A stretch of DNA of 64,000 bases from Scleropages formosus (GCF_900964775.1 NC_041827.1:8541501-8605500), one strand, 5' to 3'; numbered from the stretch's first letter, positions 24,099-36,812 are shown. The notes: a model not told the origin generated them from the sequence alone. Numbers and translations are program-made.

Positions 24099-26064
24099 AT
24101 GAGCTCTTATTTTGTAAATCCTCTCTTCTCCAAGTACAAAAGCGGCGAAACACTGGAACCAACTTACTACGACTGTAGGTTCCCTCAGAGCGTCCCCCGG
24201 AGCCACGCACTGCTGTACGGACACGGAGCGGCTGCGCCGGGCTTCCAGCATCCCTCCCATCACGTTCAAGACTTTTTCCACCACGGCACTTCGGGAATTT
24301 CGAACCCTGGTTTCCAGCAAAACCCCTGCGCTTTGGCGTGCCATGGAGATGCCACTAAATTTTATGGCTACGAAGCCCTTCCGAGGCAATCACTTTACGG
24401 TGCTCAGCAAGAGGCAAGCATAGCGCAATATCCAGATTGTAAATCGTCTAATGGCACAAACCCTGGAGAAGGACAAGGGCACTTAAATCAAAACCCGTCT
24501 CCCAGTCTCATGTTTCCTTGGATGAGACCCCACGGTTAGAATTCTTTTGTGTTCTAATACTCAGCTTTGTCTGTGCAAACGAGATTGTATGTGTTTGCGT
24601 GTGGGTGTTTGAACGCGCGCGCGCGTGTTTGTGTGTGTGATTAAATGTGACGCTGTAGTAATGGGCTTCTTGCTTTTTTATAAAAAAGCTGATCGACCTT
24701 TTTCTTGAAAGGCAACATACAGTTAAACGGAACAATCTACCGTTTCTGTCTTTTAAGTCGGTCGTCATCGATTTAACTGATTCATCTCACCTTTGCCTTC
24801 CATTAATTAATGTTGTCATGTATTCATTTCATTATGGCGCAATTATGTCCGTTGTTTTAAGGCGCTGGTATGTTAACAAGGTGGTAGTTCGGCAGCCATG
24901 GAAGCGTCCTGAAAAACAGCATAAAAAACGACAACAGTCAAATCAAGATTTATTTTATGTACGTATTGTCTCAGGCTGAATTTTCTTTAAACTGCCTTAA
25001 TTATGAATGGATTCAGAGGCCTTGCAATTAACTTTAGCTTCATTATTTTTTCTTACGCAGGCGTACACATACACCTGCCCCCACGCACACTCGGGCTGAA
25101 AAACACATTTATTAACACCATTTTCATTAATACATGAAAATTGTGCGATACTTTTTGCAAAGGTTCCTTGTGGTCTAGTGTAAGAACCCACAACCCAGAT
25201 ATAACTAACATAAAGTGTCACACAAAAGTATTTGTTTGCGAGGAATAAATCTATAGTCAGCTTTTAGCATTTTAAAACACGTGTAGGAATTGTCAAGGAT
25301 GCCTTACGTCGGTTTTGTGACACATATTTTTCACATTTCAGCTACAACTCATTCCAAATATGGAATCGTACTCAGTACATCCATTACGAACGTGTCAACA
25401 TCTCAAACACATAATACGAATGTCAAAAGAACAAACTACAACAACTTTTTAACTACAAAACAGCAGTAAATTGTACTTCACAGTGAACAGCAGTGATTCC
25501 TCGTTTATAGCACACTTCATCCCGTTTTGCTGGATTTTCTCACTTTACAAAAGGGAAACGTTATCTCTTGTTATTCCTTTAGAATATACGAAAGAAAGAG
25601 AGCAATTCTGTGATGATGAAGTTATGCTTCACAAAGCCATGCAATATTTCCTGCTTGTCAGCTTTGTATACTTACAAGTAAATTTCACTTAAACTGTTTA
25701 TTATAATAGTTAAACACATACCCGTGTTATAACCATTCCATTTGTAGCCCCCGGACGGCGCAGTGGACGCCAGACCTACAGTCGGTATCAAACGCTCGAA
25801 CTGGAGAAGGAGTTTCTGTTCAATCCGTACCTCACCCGCAAACGACGGATCGAGGTGTCTCACGCGCTCGGCCTTTCGGAGCGGCAGGTGAAGATCTGGT
25901 TTCAGAACCGCCGAATGAAGTGGAAAAAGGAGAACAACAAAGACAAATTCCCGGGACAGAGAGGAGAGGCCGAGACTGAGGCCGAGGAGGAATGTACCGA
26001 GGATGGCGAGGGGGGAGAGGACGAGAAGAAGGAAACGGAAGAGAAAGATGAGGCTAAAAAGTGA
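24099..26064 (+). CDS. hoxc8: Homeobox protein Hox-C8
   Basis: Exons 24099-24534 and 25748-26064 join through a split Ala codon to give 250 aa; human HOXC8 has 242. The start [17 protein letters not shown] and the blocks [19 protein letters not shown] and [17 protein letters not shown] are HoxC8 signatures. The hexapeptide MFPWMR lies at 138-143 and the homeodomain at about 149-208 ([20 protein letters not shown]...KWKKEN). A long acidic Glu/Asp/Lys tail follows. The donor, G|GTTAGA, is weak; retaining the intron would stop translation at once, right after MRPHG. The protein acts with PBX/MEIS cofactors in trunk patterning. The 3' region carries miR-196 seed matches, which fits repression by the mir-196a gene of the same cluster. 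Confidence 0.98.
24614..24639. repeat. (CG)n/(GT)n run in hoxc8 intron
   Basis: A CGCGCG run followed by GT repeats, able to form Z-DNA, about 80 bp into the intron. The rest of the 1.2-kb intron shows no other feature. Confidence 0.85.
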
Positions 26065-26657
26065 TTTTATTACCTTTCTTTATGGTTATATGGCATGAAG
26101 GGCGCAGAGAGCGAGTGTGTGGGAGAGAGCGAGAGAGAGAGAGAGAGCGTAAACTTTATTACCACAGTTTTATTGAGTCAACAAGTGCGGAAAATCCCAG
26201 AGTCATAACTGTCAAACCACTTCCATCCGCCACACGCAATGGCGATAGAGTTACACATTCTCAAATGCCTCTTATCTCAACTTGAAATGCTTCTTCTGGG
26301 ATTGTTTGTTGGGTTTGGTTGTCAAACTTCAGAGCAGCTCTATTTTGACGTTGTATCGGTTTTTTTGTTTTTTTTTTTTTAATTTGGAGGGGGAACCTTC
26401 CAGGTTAGGGTTAAGCCTGGTATCTACGCATTTAAGGGTATAACATTTAGATGAAACCCTTCAAAATGGTACAAATGTTAGCAAACGGTTTGCATTATGT
26501 AGCCTTACATTCGCTGCAAATTACGCATCAAACACTGAACAGTAAGTGATACCAACTTTTTTGTATATTTATATTTTATTTATCTAACATTTTGGACGAT
26601 TGTAGGGACGTGACAGTCATTAGGCTACAAAAACTCAAGCTATAGCGCTTGAAAGCT

Positions 26658-26673
26658 ACAACAATGCTACCTA
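26658..26673 (+). promoter_or_regulatory. Predicted miR-196 site 1 in hoxc8 3' UTR
   Basis: CTACCTA at 26667-26673 is a seed match (positions 2-7 plus A1). ACAACA at 26658-26663 can pair with miRNA positions 13-18, giving seed plus 3'-supplementary pairing. It is about 0.6 kb after the stop codon. Confidence 0.55.
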
Positions 26674-27088
26674 AAATTGGGGAACTGCAATATAATTTTT
26701 AACATACTTTTCTTTTTTAATTGTTTTTTTTTTTTTTTTTTTGTAAAATTAAGCTATGGAATCAAACTGTGAGCTTCAAGCCAGTTGCCATTTCTTCAAA
26801 ATTCCGCATTCGCACACAGAGCAAATCCAAAACCAATTCAAAACTGATTGAGATTTTGAAAAAGAAAACAAACCCAGATATATTGTTCTTTATCTAAAAG
26901 AGATTTTGACATTTTTTTTTTTACAACAGTGCTGTTCTTTTTGTTGACCGATAACATATAAGCCTTTGGATGCCGAATGAAATGATTTAGACATTAGACA
27001 TACCGTAAAAACTGACATTCAACTAAAGTGTCTGTAAAAACATCCTGTGCTTCACTGAAATATTTTGTGTAATTTATAAAAAAGTAAT

Positions 27089-27096
27089 ACTACCTA
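27089..27096 (+). promoter_or_regulatory. Predicted miR-196 site 2 (8mer) in hoxc8 3' UTR
   Basis: ACTACCTA is a full 8mer match to the miR-196 seed, about 1.0 kb after the hoxc8 stop codon and before the likely poly(A) signal at 27909. Hoxc8 is a known miR-196 target in mammals. Confidence 0.6.
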
Positions 27097-27908
27097 TAAT
27101 TATTTCTTAATTTGTGATTTTGTTTTGTTTTGTTTTACTATACTATTTGGTAGCTCTACAATGATGGGTAAATGCCGCACAGTTGTAACGTCAAACAGTG
27201 CTAGATCGTCAGGAATTGGACATTTGGACAAGTAATAAGATAGGTTGTTAGAAAACCTTTGATACCGGCCCTGTGAAAAACTGCACCAAGCACAAAGGTG
27301 ACAAAAAATGAGATGACAGTTATTCTCCATGAAGTGCTTGTAAAAGCCTAACAAAACCAAAATGACAACTAATGTCTCTTCTATGACCATCCAGGCTACT
27401 ATTTTTTTTATTGGCTATTCATAAATGTAAAAAGTGGTTATCAATGGTTTAACTGAAATACTAAAGAAAATATATTTTTAATTTCGTGATGTGCTGCCAT
27501 ATTTCTTACCACACTTTTATGGGCGTGGCAGCACAAAATGTGAAAAACATAAAACATATGCATGTTACCATATGAACAGCACAACGTTACCGCTTCTTGG
27601 CGATCTATTGCTTGACATTTCTTCTGCCATGCGGCAAAATTCTTAAAAATTGTGTTTCGCCCAACAACTGAAACTGCCTATAAATTAAAAAATGCACATT
27701 TGTGTCTGTTATTGCCATAACTAGTATTAGAAGATTTTTATTAAGACAATGGGTATTATTCTATCGTACTGATGTTAGAGAGTAGATTTTTATTGCACTG
27801 ACTATAATCTTCGTGTATGTCTAATTATATCTTGACGTTAATATGCTCGTTTTCTTATGGTTTAAGTAAAACATCAGAGAGTTTGAATGTTCTGAATGAC
27901 AAAATATA

Positions 27909-27914
27909 AATAAA
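27909..27914 (+). terminator. Candidate hoxc8 poly(A) signal
   Basis: AATAAA 1.85 kb after the stop codon, in an A/T-rich context. It would place both miR-196 sites within the 3' UTR. Other AATAAA-like motifs nearby are possible. Confidence 0.4.
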
Positions 27915-27919
27915 ATGAA

Positions 27920-30640
27920 TACGATCATCCGGCGCCTGAGTAAAGTCTATTAATTTGTACTTTCAGAGGTGGAAATGTCTTTCGTGCTAAAATGCTGGCT
28001 TGTCTACACAATAACCCCACATCACAGGCAAAACCAGCATTTAGATCTGCATTACAAGCATTTATCAAAGGTACACATAAAAACAAAGAAGAGCAAGAGG
28101 AAAGTGGTGATATGGGATAATGTTGTGCTGTTATTATCTTTTCCTGGAAATAATTTACCTCCAGATAAGTGCTCTTCTACTCTGCAGCATAATCTCCTAG
28201 AACCAACATGGAGATTCAAAGTACCGCACTGGAAAAAAAACAACAAAACATATTTCAGTATGTGCTACATTTAAAATAAAAGAACCTTTAGTTTAATACA
28301 CCTTTTGATATTGCATCACATTGTTTTGACCATTTACGTGCAGAATATGGAACTGAATTGTAACTGATGGCTTTGAAGCATAACAGTGGACGTAACGAGA
28401 CCATCATTTGTAATCACAGGTAATGAGAATTGGTGAAATATAAAATTTCTGGTTGGTGTCTTGAAAATTTTGTAACTGATTAAGACATCACTGTCTGCTC
28501 CAGAGGTTTTATTACTATTTTAGCACTTTGCACATTAAGTATATTAAATGTTTAAATACCTTTGTATTGAACATCTGACTGGTGGACTGATGGTTACTGA
28601 AATGTACAAATTATGATTCATGTATCACTTCATCCTATTTTACTTCGTAAATAGTAATTTCCTGTTCGAATACATACAACGTTCACCTTCTCCTTGTACA
28701 ATAAAAAGTACGTTTATTTATGTGGAAGGTTATATTATTACTCAGCCACAGTTACTCGCTTAAATTACTACAGTGTTGCAAGTTTTACAATAACTTCGCG
28801 AAGGAATTGACACTACTGACACACTACTGTGCACTTTTAAAAATTCTGGATGAATTTTAAATCATTTAAAAAATATAATCACTAAATACTTGAATTAATC
28901 TGAAACTCGGCATCTCTTTAGTACGAAATTATCCACTGGAATTCAAATTGTAACAAAAGTGTTGATTTTTTTGCATATGTGTAATTTACGAAAAAATAAT
29001 AAAAAACACTTTTTTGAATAAGGCGACGCGCTATTCCTTTAGATATTTTTTCATAAAAATGCAGGATATTTAGCGTGTCCGGATTAGACCCATGGGTCTT
29101 TTCATAAAATGTATTTCTATGCCGTAGAACATTTTCTCTGTAATAGAAAACATCATAAAATGTTCAACCAACATTCTATAATGAAATAAGAAATAAATTC
29201 ATGGTCTAGTTTATATGAATGCAAGTATATATAAATGCAAAACTACATTCATACTACAAATGAATTTCTCACATGCTGGATACAGAAATGCAAATCAATT
29301 AAGTCAAGTGTGACATTTCCAAGACAATGAAGTTTTTCTTATGTTATTGCACCAGAAAATAATCCCGTAAAAACAGGAATCCTACCAGAAATGAGGGAAG
29401 TGTTTTGTTTCGGAAAACTAAAAACACAGAATTTTACACTTACTCAAAAACCCCACAATTAAAACACCTGTCACCTGAGTGAAAAATCTAAAAATTCTTT
29501 TAAACGTAGTCGTAGATGAGATATAATAATAAAAATAACCTCCTCAAGTACATTCTTTCTGAAGAAATTGCTGACAAGTAAATACTATCTACATGATAAT
29601 GAAAAAATGAATGACGTTAGTATAACATTATTTTCTGTCCATAAACATTTTATTATTTTCTTAGCTACGTTTCTATACAATCTAAAATTTTTGAAAATTG
29701 GTAAAAAAATATTATTTTCGATGACGTTAAGCGTCAATGTAAAGAACACATGTGGGAGGGGGGTGGATGCCCAAGAATGTTCAAGCAAACCTGTGTTTAA
29801 ATTCATTGAGTACTGTTACCAACATTTTTACTATACAAAAGTTGTCATTTGTATTCAAAGATAATGATTTTGTATTCAGGCTTTCTGGGTCATGCTATTC
29901 GTGGTTCTCGTCATTGCAGCCATGTTTTAAATCTGTTATTGATGTTGGTAATGTAGGAATTCACGTTTGCAAAATATCAGACTAAAATATTTATAACATA
30001 CATAAAATGAATGCTGATGAAAAGCCGATATTCCTTCGCGTACAACCCTTTAGTAGAGGAGCGTGTGCACATCCGCACGTGATCGCCAGTGTACATGACT
30101 GTTGTGTGCATTTATGCAGATCTGCGCATGTGTGAACGCTTAGAAACGTCATCATCCGCGATATCATTGGTAGTTGAAGTTCAGTCTAATCGAGAATACG
30201 TTTACAGTATAACTCTGACTTTTTTTTCAGTAAAGATACAAATACACTAATGTAAATAAATAAATGTAAATGTAAATTATGGTTTTAATATTTAAGATTG
30301 TACTATTCCAAGAAAGTAATTTTACCATTTTGCATTTCATTCATGTACACTAGCCATTGTTTTCATTTAACCATGTAGACTAGTAGTAGTATGTTATGCT
30401 AAACTGCAACGTTCCTTTTGACTTTTAACACATTTAATACTCTTAAAGTAAGCAAGATATGAACAAATGAAATGTAAACATCACGCCTGCCACTGCACAT
30501 ATAAACAATGGCCATTATTTTACAATTTTCATATCAGGCTTTAAAACATATAGACCGTGCATTTCATGCGAAGATTACGCGGTGAAGAAATATCTCTGTC
30601 AATAAAAATGTGGCTGCGGTGGAAGACATGCGCAGCGCAT
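27920..30640. other. hoxc8-hoxc6 spacer, first part (no gene)
   Basis: AT-rich DNA without recognisable coding sequence or transposon. No hoxc7 homeobox remnant is visible, as expected for HoxC of jawed vertebrates. Confidence 0.6.
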
Positions 30641-30649
30641 TCCTGGTTG

Positions 30650-30800
30650 TTTGGGGAGAAATTTACAGCTGAGTAATAAAAGTTTACGATTGAGAGTGTG
30701 CTGGGATTGGCTGCAGTAAGTCACATGACCCAGTCTTCATGGACGTGAACTTTGTACTGTAGCCTTTCTCTGGATCATACTATCTGTGCACAGCTGCTGC
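30650..30800 (+). promoter_or_regulatory. Candidate distal promoter for hoxc6/hoxc5/hoxc4
   Basis: ATTGG (30706-30710) and the E-box CACATG (30722-30727) are 11 bp apart, the same module as at other Hox starts in this window. In mammals a distal promoter a few kb downstream of HOXC8 makes shared transcripts of HOXC6, HOXC5 and HOXC4. This block is 4.6 kb after the hoxc8 stop codon. Assignment is by position and motif only. Confidence 0.45.
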
Positions 30801-31177
30801 CTTAGTGAAGCCACACAAAATGATTTCATTTACTTTTAGTTTTCCACGCTTTCTGTGTTTTTCCATTTCCAGCGGATGTTCAGGGCGCAGCGTTGATTTT
30901 CTTCAGGCCCTCAACTTACTGCCATGCTGCTGCGCTACAGCCAGTACTGGCTCCTCGCTCTGTCTCTCCGCCCCTAGGGGTAAAACAGCTGCTTTGATTT
31001 TCATGTCGGATTGCAATACAACAGAAAGAACCGGGCTGGCTATACCACCTACTTCCTCTGCTCTTCGATTTCCTTTGAAACAAGGAGTGATTTTTCTCTG
31101 GCTCCCGTTTTCGTGTTCTCGCCGGAGCGCCGGACCACCAAATATGCGTCACAGCAGCAGCAGCGGAGAGGACGCGG
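30800..31177 (+). other. Candidate non-coding leader exon
   Basis: A GC-rich block directly after the candidate distal promoter. It ends in an AGCAGCAGCAGCGG-rich stretch followed by a consensus donor GTAAGT at 31178-31183. A 126-codon frame (30805-31185) runs through it and across the donor, but the peptide resembles nothing I know. I read it as the untranslated first exon of the distal hoxc6/c5/c4 transcripts. Confidence 0.4.
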
Positions 31178-31202
31178 GTAAGTGAGGGATCCTGCGCTGC
31201 TT

Positions 31203-31237
31203 ATTGGCTTAAATGTTCATCTATTAGACCTTATAAA
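31203..31237 (+). promoter_or_regulatory. CCAAT/TATA pair
   Basis: ATTGG at 31203-31207 and TATAAA at 31232-31237 have promoter-like spacing. A start site near 31265 would be expected. It may be a second start for the distal transcripts. Confidence 0.35.
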
Positions 31238-32989
31238 TGGGCGCTGAGCTTCTGATGCATCCAACTTACCTCAGTATACACTGAACCATGGATGGAAAAT
31301 TTGCGTACGTTTAACCGAAAAGAAGGAAAAAGGAGTTTAATTAATCTGTTTTAAATTTAAATGATATGCTTTTTTTGGATGTGCTGGACATGTGTAGTAT
31401 TGTGTATATAATATAGATAATTGTATTATGTCATTTTTGACGGAACGGTAAAGAAGTCAAACCATCTTCCTTGGTACCGCCCAGATTATTTGTAGCTCAT
31501 CTAGAATAGAGTGTAATTTTTTTACATTTTATTTATTGAATCAGTAATTGAGTTTCTGCTGGTGGTATTTAAAACTTGCAAAATTTTAACAAAGTAATAT
31601 ATTTTATATTTAATTTATTGTATCGTGGGCTATTTTAAAAGTATGGAATGCTATTTTTTTATCCTAAAACCCGCCTTAGTGTCACAACATTGCTGCCGTC
31701 TAGTCTAAATAACACAAATTACAGACTTGCTTGTGGCCTACTGGTAAAGTCCATACAACACACCCTCAGCACTGCTGTAAATACCCACTGGAGAACTGTG
31801 CCAAGATTTACATTGTGTCATCCTTTCTTTCTTATAGGATTGTTGTTGTTGCTGTTGTGTGTCTGGTCTACATAGCTAGATTAGGTATTCAGATGTATGT
31901 CAGATGTTAACATGGTAAAAGAGAAGGGACACTTGCCTAAGACTGCCATGTTAACTGTTCAGCGGGGTAGGCGTTAAATTAGTTTTTACCGGTTGACTGA
32001 AACCGAGATTTTTCCTCCACTTTAAGAATCAGTTTACAGTTAACCAGTGGCATAGGAATTATTAAGGCCACATTGATGTAACACAATTAATATTACACCC
32101 TCTCACTTGAAATTGAATATGTAATGACATTAAATCTCTAATGTTTGTTTTGCTGGTGGATTTGTTTAAGCATTTTACTAGGCGGGCAGCTCCCAAATTG
32201 AAATCTAAATCATATGAATATTTGATGCAGTAAAGAGTCAGTGAACAAAAGTTTTTGATCAAAATTTCACAATCTTCACGCACAACTTGTAAAAATAACA
32301 TCATTGGTGGGTTGTAGAAATAATAGCAGTTATACTAAAACATTGGATCAGTAAGTAAATGTTGCTTTTTCATTGTTAAAAACAGCATAATTTTGTATCT
32401 GACTGGGATTAGGAGGAGCTATGGCATTCCAAAATGTTGTCAGTTTATATAACCGTTATTGCTAAAGCTTAATGCTGTGTTTACGTACATATAGGAAGTT
32501 GTTGCTATGTGGAGAAATTAATAGTATCTCAATAACAAAGTATGGAAGAAGATTTAGAAATTTCATGATGTTTTGTTGGTCTAATTGTTATTTCATATTT
32601 AATGTGTAAAACATGTAAGGTTGTATACATTTTCTATAATAAAAAAGCAGTAAAGTATGTCAATGGCAAAATATTAACTATGAAACTACTAAATCCATGT
32701 AATAAACCATTTATACTAACTTAATGATTGCAAATGTTATTAAAAACACTACATCAAAGCACACCATATTTAAGTCTTAACTACAAAAATACTAGTACTC
32801 TAAAGTCAATTAAAGTCAAAGTGAAAGTTTAAAAGTGGGCATAATGCTTATACCGTCAGTAGACTTTGCCATACTGTCATCTTAACTCTGGAAATAAAAC
32901 ACCCTTCATCATTTACTTTGTCCTGTATGTATATGTGTTCCGAGAGCAACATCCCTGGTAGAAACCATATGTAAATATGTAAAGACAAC

Positions 32990-33004
32990 ACTGCCACCTT
33001 GTGT
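32990..33004 (-). promoter_or_regulatory. CTCF-like motif between hoxc8 and hoxc6
   Basis: On the minus strand ACACAAGGTGGCAGT matches 13 of 15 positions of the CTCF core, with the AGGTGGCAG part intact. Confidence 0.4.
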
Positions 33005-33604
33005 CAATTTCTTATTATGTTAGGTAATTGATTCAATTAATAATTATTATCAATAACTAAATACAAATTCATATTAGTTCATTTTTACAGATTATTGCAA
33101 CAGCTACATAGTTTACACAGATTGCGCTTGCAAATTTAATCACATACTTTTAAAATTTCTACCTAAGGACAAGGAATATTTTGCAGCTATTAAACATGAC
33201 GTAACGTGAGTCTACCATATAAATGAGATCAAAATACTACAACATACTGTTATATGAATGCTATCTGTCCAAATATATCAGAGACAAACAGAGATAAACA
33301 CGGAGACCCAGATAGCAACGATCAGTCAGACACTGTACTGTAGACAAGGAGTCCGGAACCTCCTGGGGTGGAAGACAAGCGCCGCCACGGGTCTCTATGT
33401 CTACTCTTGCTGGTGGAGAGAGGAAAGAAAAGATACTTTTAAATAAATTTAAATAGTTAGGCATTGTATATTATGCCAAAAAAGTCCTAAAATGCTACTC
33501 TACACATAGCCAGTCATGGAAGGTCAATAATTAAGCATAATCATCAGTAGTAGAGATGGCATAAAACTTTGCATATCTGTATGTGCTGTATTATTATTGT
33601 TGTT

Positions 33605-33621
33605 AATAATAATAATAATAA

Positions 33622-33652
<31 letters not shown>
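33605..33652. repeat. (AAT)n(AAG)n microsatellite
   Basis: A compound trinucleotide array: about six AAT units passing into about nine AAG units. Confidence 0.93.
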
Positions 33653-33654
<2 letters not shown>

Positions 33655-35269
33655 TTTTTGTAAATAATTTTGTAATGCAATTCATTGCTATGTAGAGTTT
33701 TAGGCGGTATATTGATATGTGTTTAAAACATTGTATTTAATAAATAGCCATTATGACAATGTTAAATATTTAACAAGGACGATACTACTTATAAATTTTT
33801 TGAAAAGCATATTAATATTATTATCGGTACTCGTGCTTTATGTTGAACCTGGAAATACTTTAGTACGGCATGAAGATTTCTTATTTGTATATATTGGGTT
33901 GACGAGAACGTAAACAAACCTTGTAAATTATTTTAAGGTTGTTGGGTGTTTATTTCATTAAGGTACACAACCCCCAAAATATCTGTTTTTATAATCTGAT
34001 TAGTGAACAGTTGAAGACAATTAATGGTCCTTGTACATATAAATTCTGAGTTATACTAATTTATAATTCAGAGGTTTTTTTATTACTTCATCGAAATCAA
34101 CTGTAATTAGAAAATTCCTGTGGCACTACTGTGATGAAATCATGCTTATACGTTGCCATATATTTGTGTTATTCTCTGTAAGGTTACTCGCCATTGTTTT
34201 AATTCAGTGTCAGAACCTTTATATTACTGTCATTTTTTGCAACATTTTCTTTGAAATTTAAGTAAATTTATGTTTAGGCATGAAATAATCAATAAAATGT
34301 TATTATTGTAACTGATTTAAAGTGGATAACATGTTAACACAGTATTTGATTTGAGTGAAAACTAAGATATATTAAGACTTCAAGATGCTACAAATTGGCA
34401 CTCCAGAGCACAAAAAAAACATTCAGTGCAAAAAAAATTTTGATTTACATTTTATTCACCCAGCAGAAGCACTTACCCATATATCCATATATTTTAATTC
34501 TATTCATTACCAAAAATGTAGCAGTAATAACAAAGTAGTATTCGTGGTGTTATTGGTACCTTTGCAGTTTTTCCTATGTTTAACGATGTATTTCAGCCAT
34601 TCATTCCTCTTGCAGCTGCTTTTTCTTGTTCAATGAGGCAATAAAACACTTCAAGATCTCTCTTGAATTTACAACTTGTTCTAAAGCTGCCGGCATTCGC
34701 AGTGTTCACCAGCTGGCTATGGGAAGCAGTAGTTTCCTTTTTTTAAATGTCCTGGACAGTTCAAACTTCCAGTTATTTCGGACACAGCGCATCATTTTAC
34801 CGTTGGAATTCATCTTGCCTTAAACGGGATGTCTTTCGCAAATACCATACTGTAATAACTAAGGAAACCATTATTTTACATATACAATAATAAAGCTTAT
34901 TATATCAGATAATATGTAATATTCCATTTGTGTGAAAATTAATCGCAAGCGTTTAAATGAAAGCATACGCCTGTGAATTTAAGCGTATTTATACGTCGTG
35001 AATGGTGTGTATGCAGAACCAAATACGATTTTGTGGTGAAAGGTTTTTTTTTTATGTTTTGTCCATTTAAATTAGTTAAATTAATGTAAACGTTCCTTTG
35101 TGCCTCTCTCTGACTTTTAGTTTTACTAATCTTGAAAATACTGAAAATGGTTTAGGTCGTTGCAGTTTGTTGTACTGAATCGTAACTGCATTTATCATAT
35201 TTCAATTTAATTTGTTTACTTCTGAACCTTCTAATGTTTCCGAACTTTCCCAGTTCTTTTTCGTTTACA

Positions 35270-35560
35270 TTCCTTTGCTGTTGTTATCAGGGAGAATTCT
35301 CAGCATGTAAAGACTGTAACAACCTGCTGCAGTCCTTAAACACGCCTGTGTAAGAGCTCCCACAACACAGGCAGTGCGCGCCGGGTCTCGGTGCTGCGCT
35401 GGAAGCTATCAATTGCGCGGTTTTATGGCTTCACTTCCACTGCTTACGCAGGCGTCGGAAGACATTCTTCTGCAGTGAAGAAACAGACGGCCGCTCTACA
35501 GGCTCCGCTCCAACCGTTTCCCTTTTTGCGTCCGTGATTTCCAGAGAAGCAAACGCAGCA
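35270..35560. promoter_or_regulatory. GC-rich island upstream of hoxc6
   Basis: A CpG-containing, GC-rich block (GTGCGCGCCGGG, CAATTGCGCGG, GCAGGCGTCGG) in AT-rich spacer, 1.6-1.9 kb upstream of the hoxc6 ATG. It may be another promoter, leader exon or enhancer. I see no reading frame that I trust. Confidence 0.35.
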
Positions 35561-36812
35561 ACGCGCTAAGACATTATAAGAGTATTTCCTATTTCTTATA
35601 CATTCTCCACCTCTTATATTTTCCTTGACACGTGTTATTCTAATTGCAGACAGTTGCAATGTAGAGGAAACTATTAAAATTGTTTCAAAACTACTGTGTG
35701 CCAGTGTACAATAAAATATACAGTAATCTACCGCCATTGGGTTTAAATAACATAATTGTGATGGCAGCACTTCTTTTATCCCTATCGTTTTATAACACAT
35801 GTCTGCAGAGAATTTGAATGTTCTGTTAGTATCCGTAATTTGACATAAAACTGCTGTATAAACATTTCAATAATGTAAACCAAAGTGATTACATGTTAAA
35901 TACCTCTCAGATATTTCATCGTATTCGTATTTTTATTGTGATTTTACTAGTCAAGTGGTATAAAAATATATTATGTGGTTTTTTTTAATCACATCGCGTA
36001 AGCTGGTGGAGAAAGCGGCTTATAGACTTACTAAAAATTTGGAACAAGGGAGTTAAAATGAAACGTGAGTGTGTATTTTAAAGCAAGGTAATTAAAAAGA
36101 TGAAAAAGAAAAGCTGTGCCTGCTAATATGTAGTATAGTAATTAAACTTTGAGATACTGAAAAATGTATTTTTTCGCATTGTATTGGCCATTTTATTGTA
36201 TATAAATGTCATCCTATTATCAGTAAGTATGATTTCCTCCTGCAGTGCAAAGACATACAAATATGTATACACATTAACACAAAAATTGAAATGAAAATAA
36301 AAGAAATGCATGAGCGCTGAAGAAACAGTTAATAAATGAAACCTTGTAAGCACTGAACACAAACTAATTGCATTAATCTGTTTTTTGTTCAGAGTATTGA
36401 CTCCTTTAAAATCACCAATTTCAATTACAAATGAAATATGCACCTTGGAAAAGAAAGATGTTTTATCGATTTCGGAGAATCCGTGTTGTCAAGATTATTT
36501 TACGACTCAATAATTTGATTACTGTACTCTGCTGTGCAGTTGGCTAATCGTGTTTCCCTTTAACCGCGAGGGCCATGAAAGTGTAACTGCGCTGTGCTGG
36601 ACCATTTCACATGACAGGTCCGTATAATGCAAGGAAGAATAAGGAATAACTTGCCACGCGTGTATGTTTCTCATGTTAATCATGATATGATATTAGCTTA
36701 ATTAGTTTAATCATGGCGCGATTTTAGTCTTCCAATAGAGCTTGAGTCCAGACACTTAACACTGAATGTCAGATAATAGATCAGTGCAGTTAGAAAAACG
36801 ACCCAAACATTA

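Larger units (their letters stand above)
31310..35260. other. hoxc8-hoxc6 spacer, second part
   Basis: Very AT-rich DNA with no recognisable gene. It holds the AAT/AAG microsatellite and a CTCF-like site listed separately. It is probably intron of the distal hoxc6/c5/c4 transcripts if the upstream exon is real. Confidence 0.5.

Noticed and set aside
30805-31185. 126-codon open frame after the candidate distal promoter
   Set aside because: It runs across a consensus splice donor and resembles no known protein; a non-coding leader exon explains it better.
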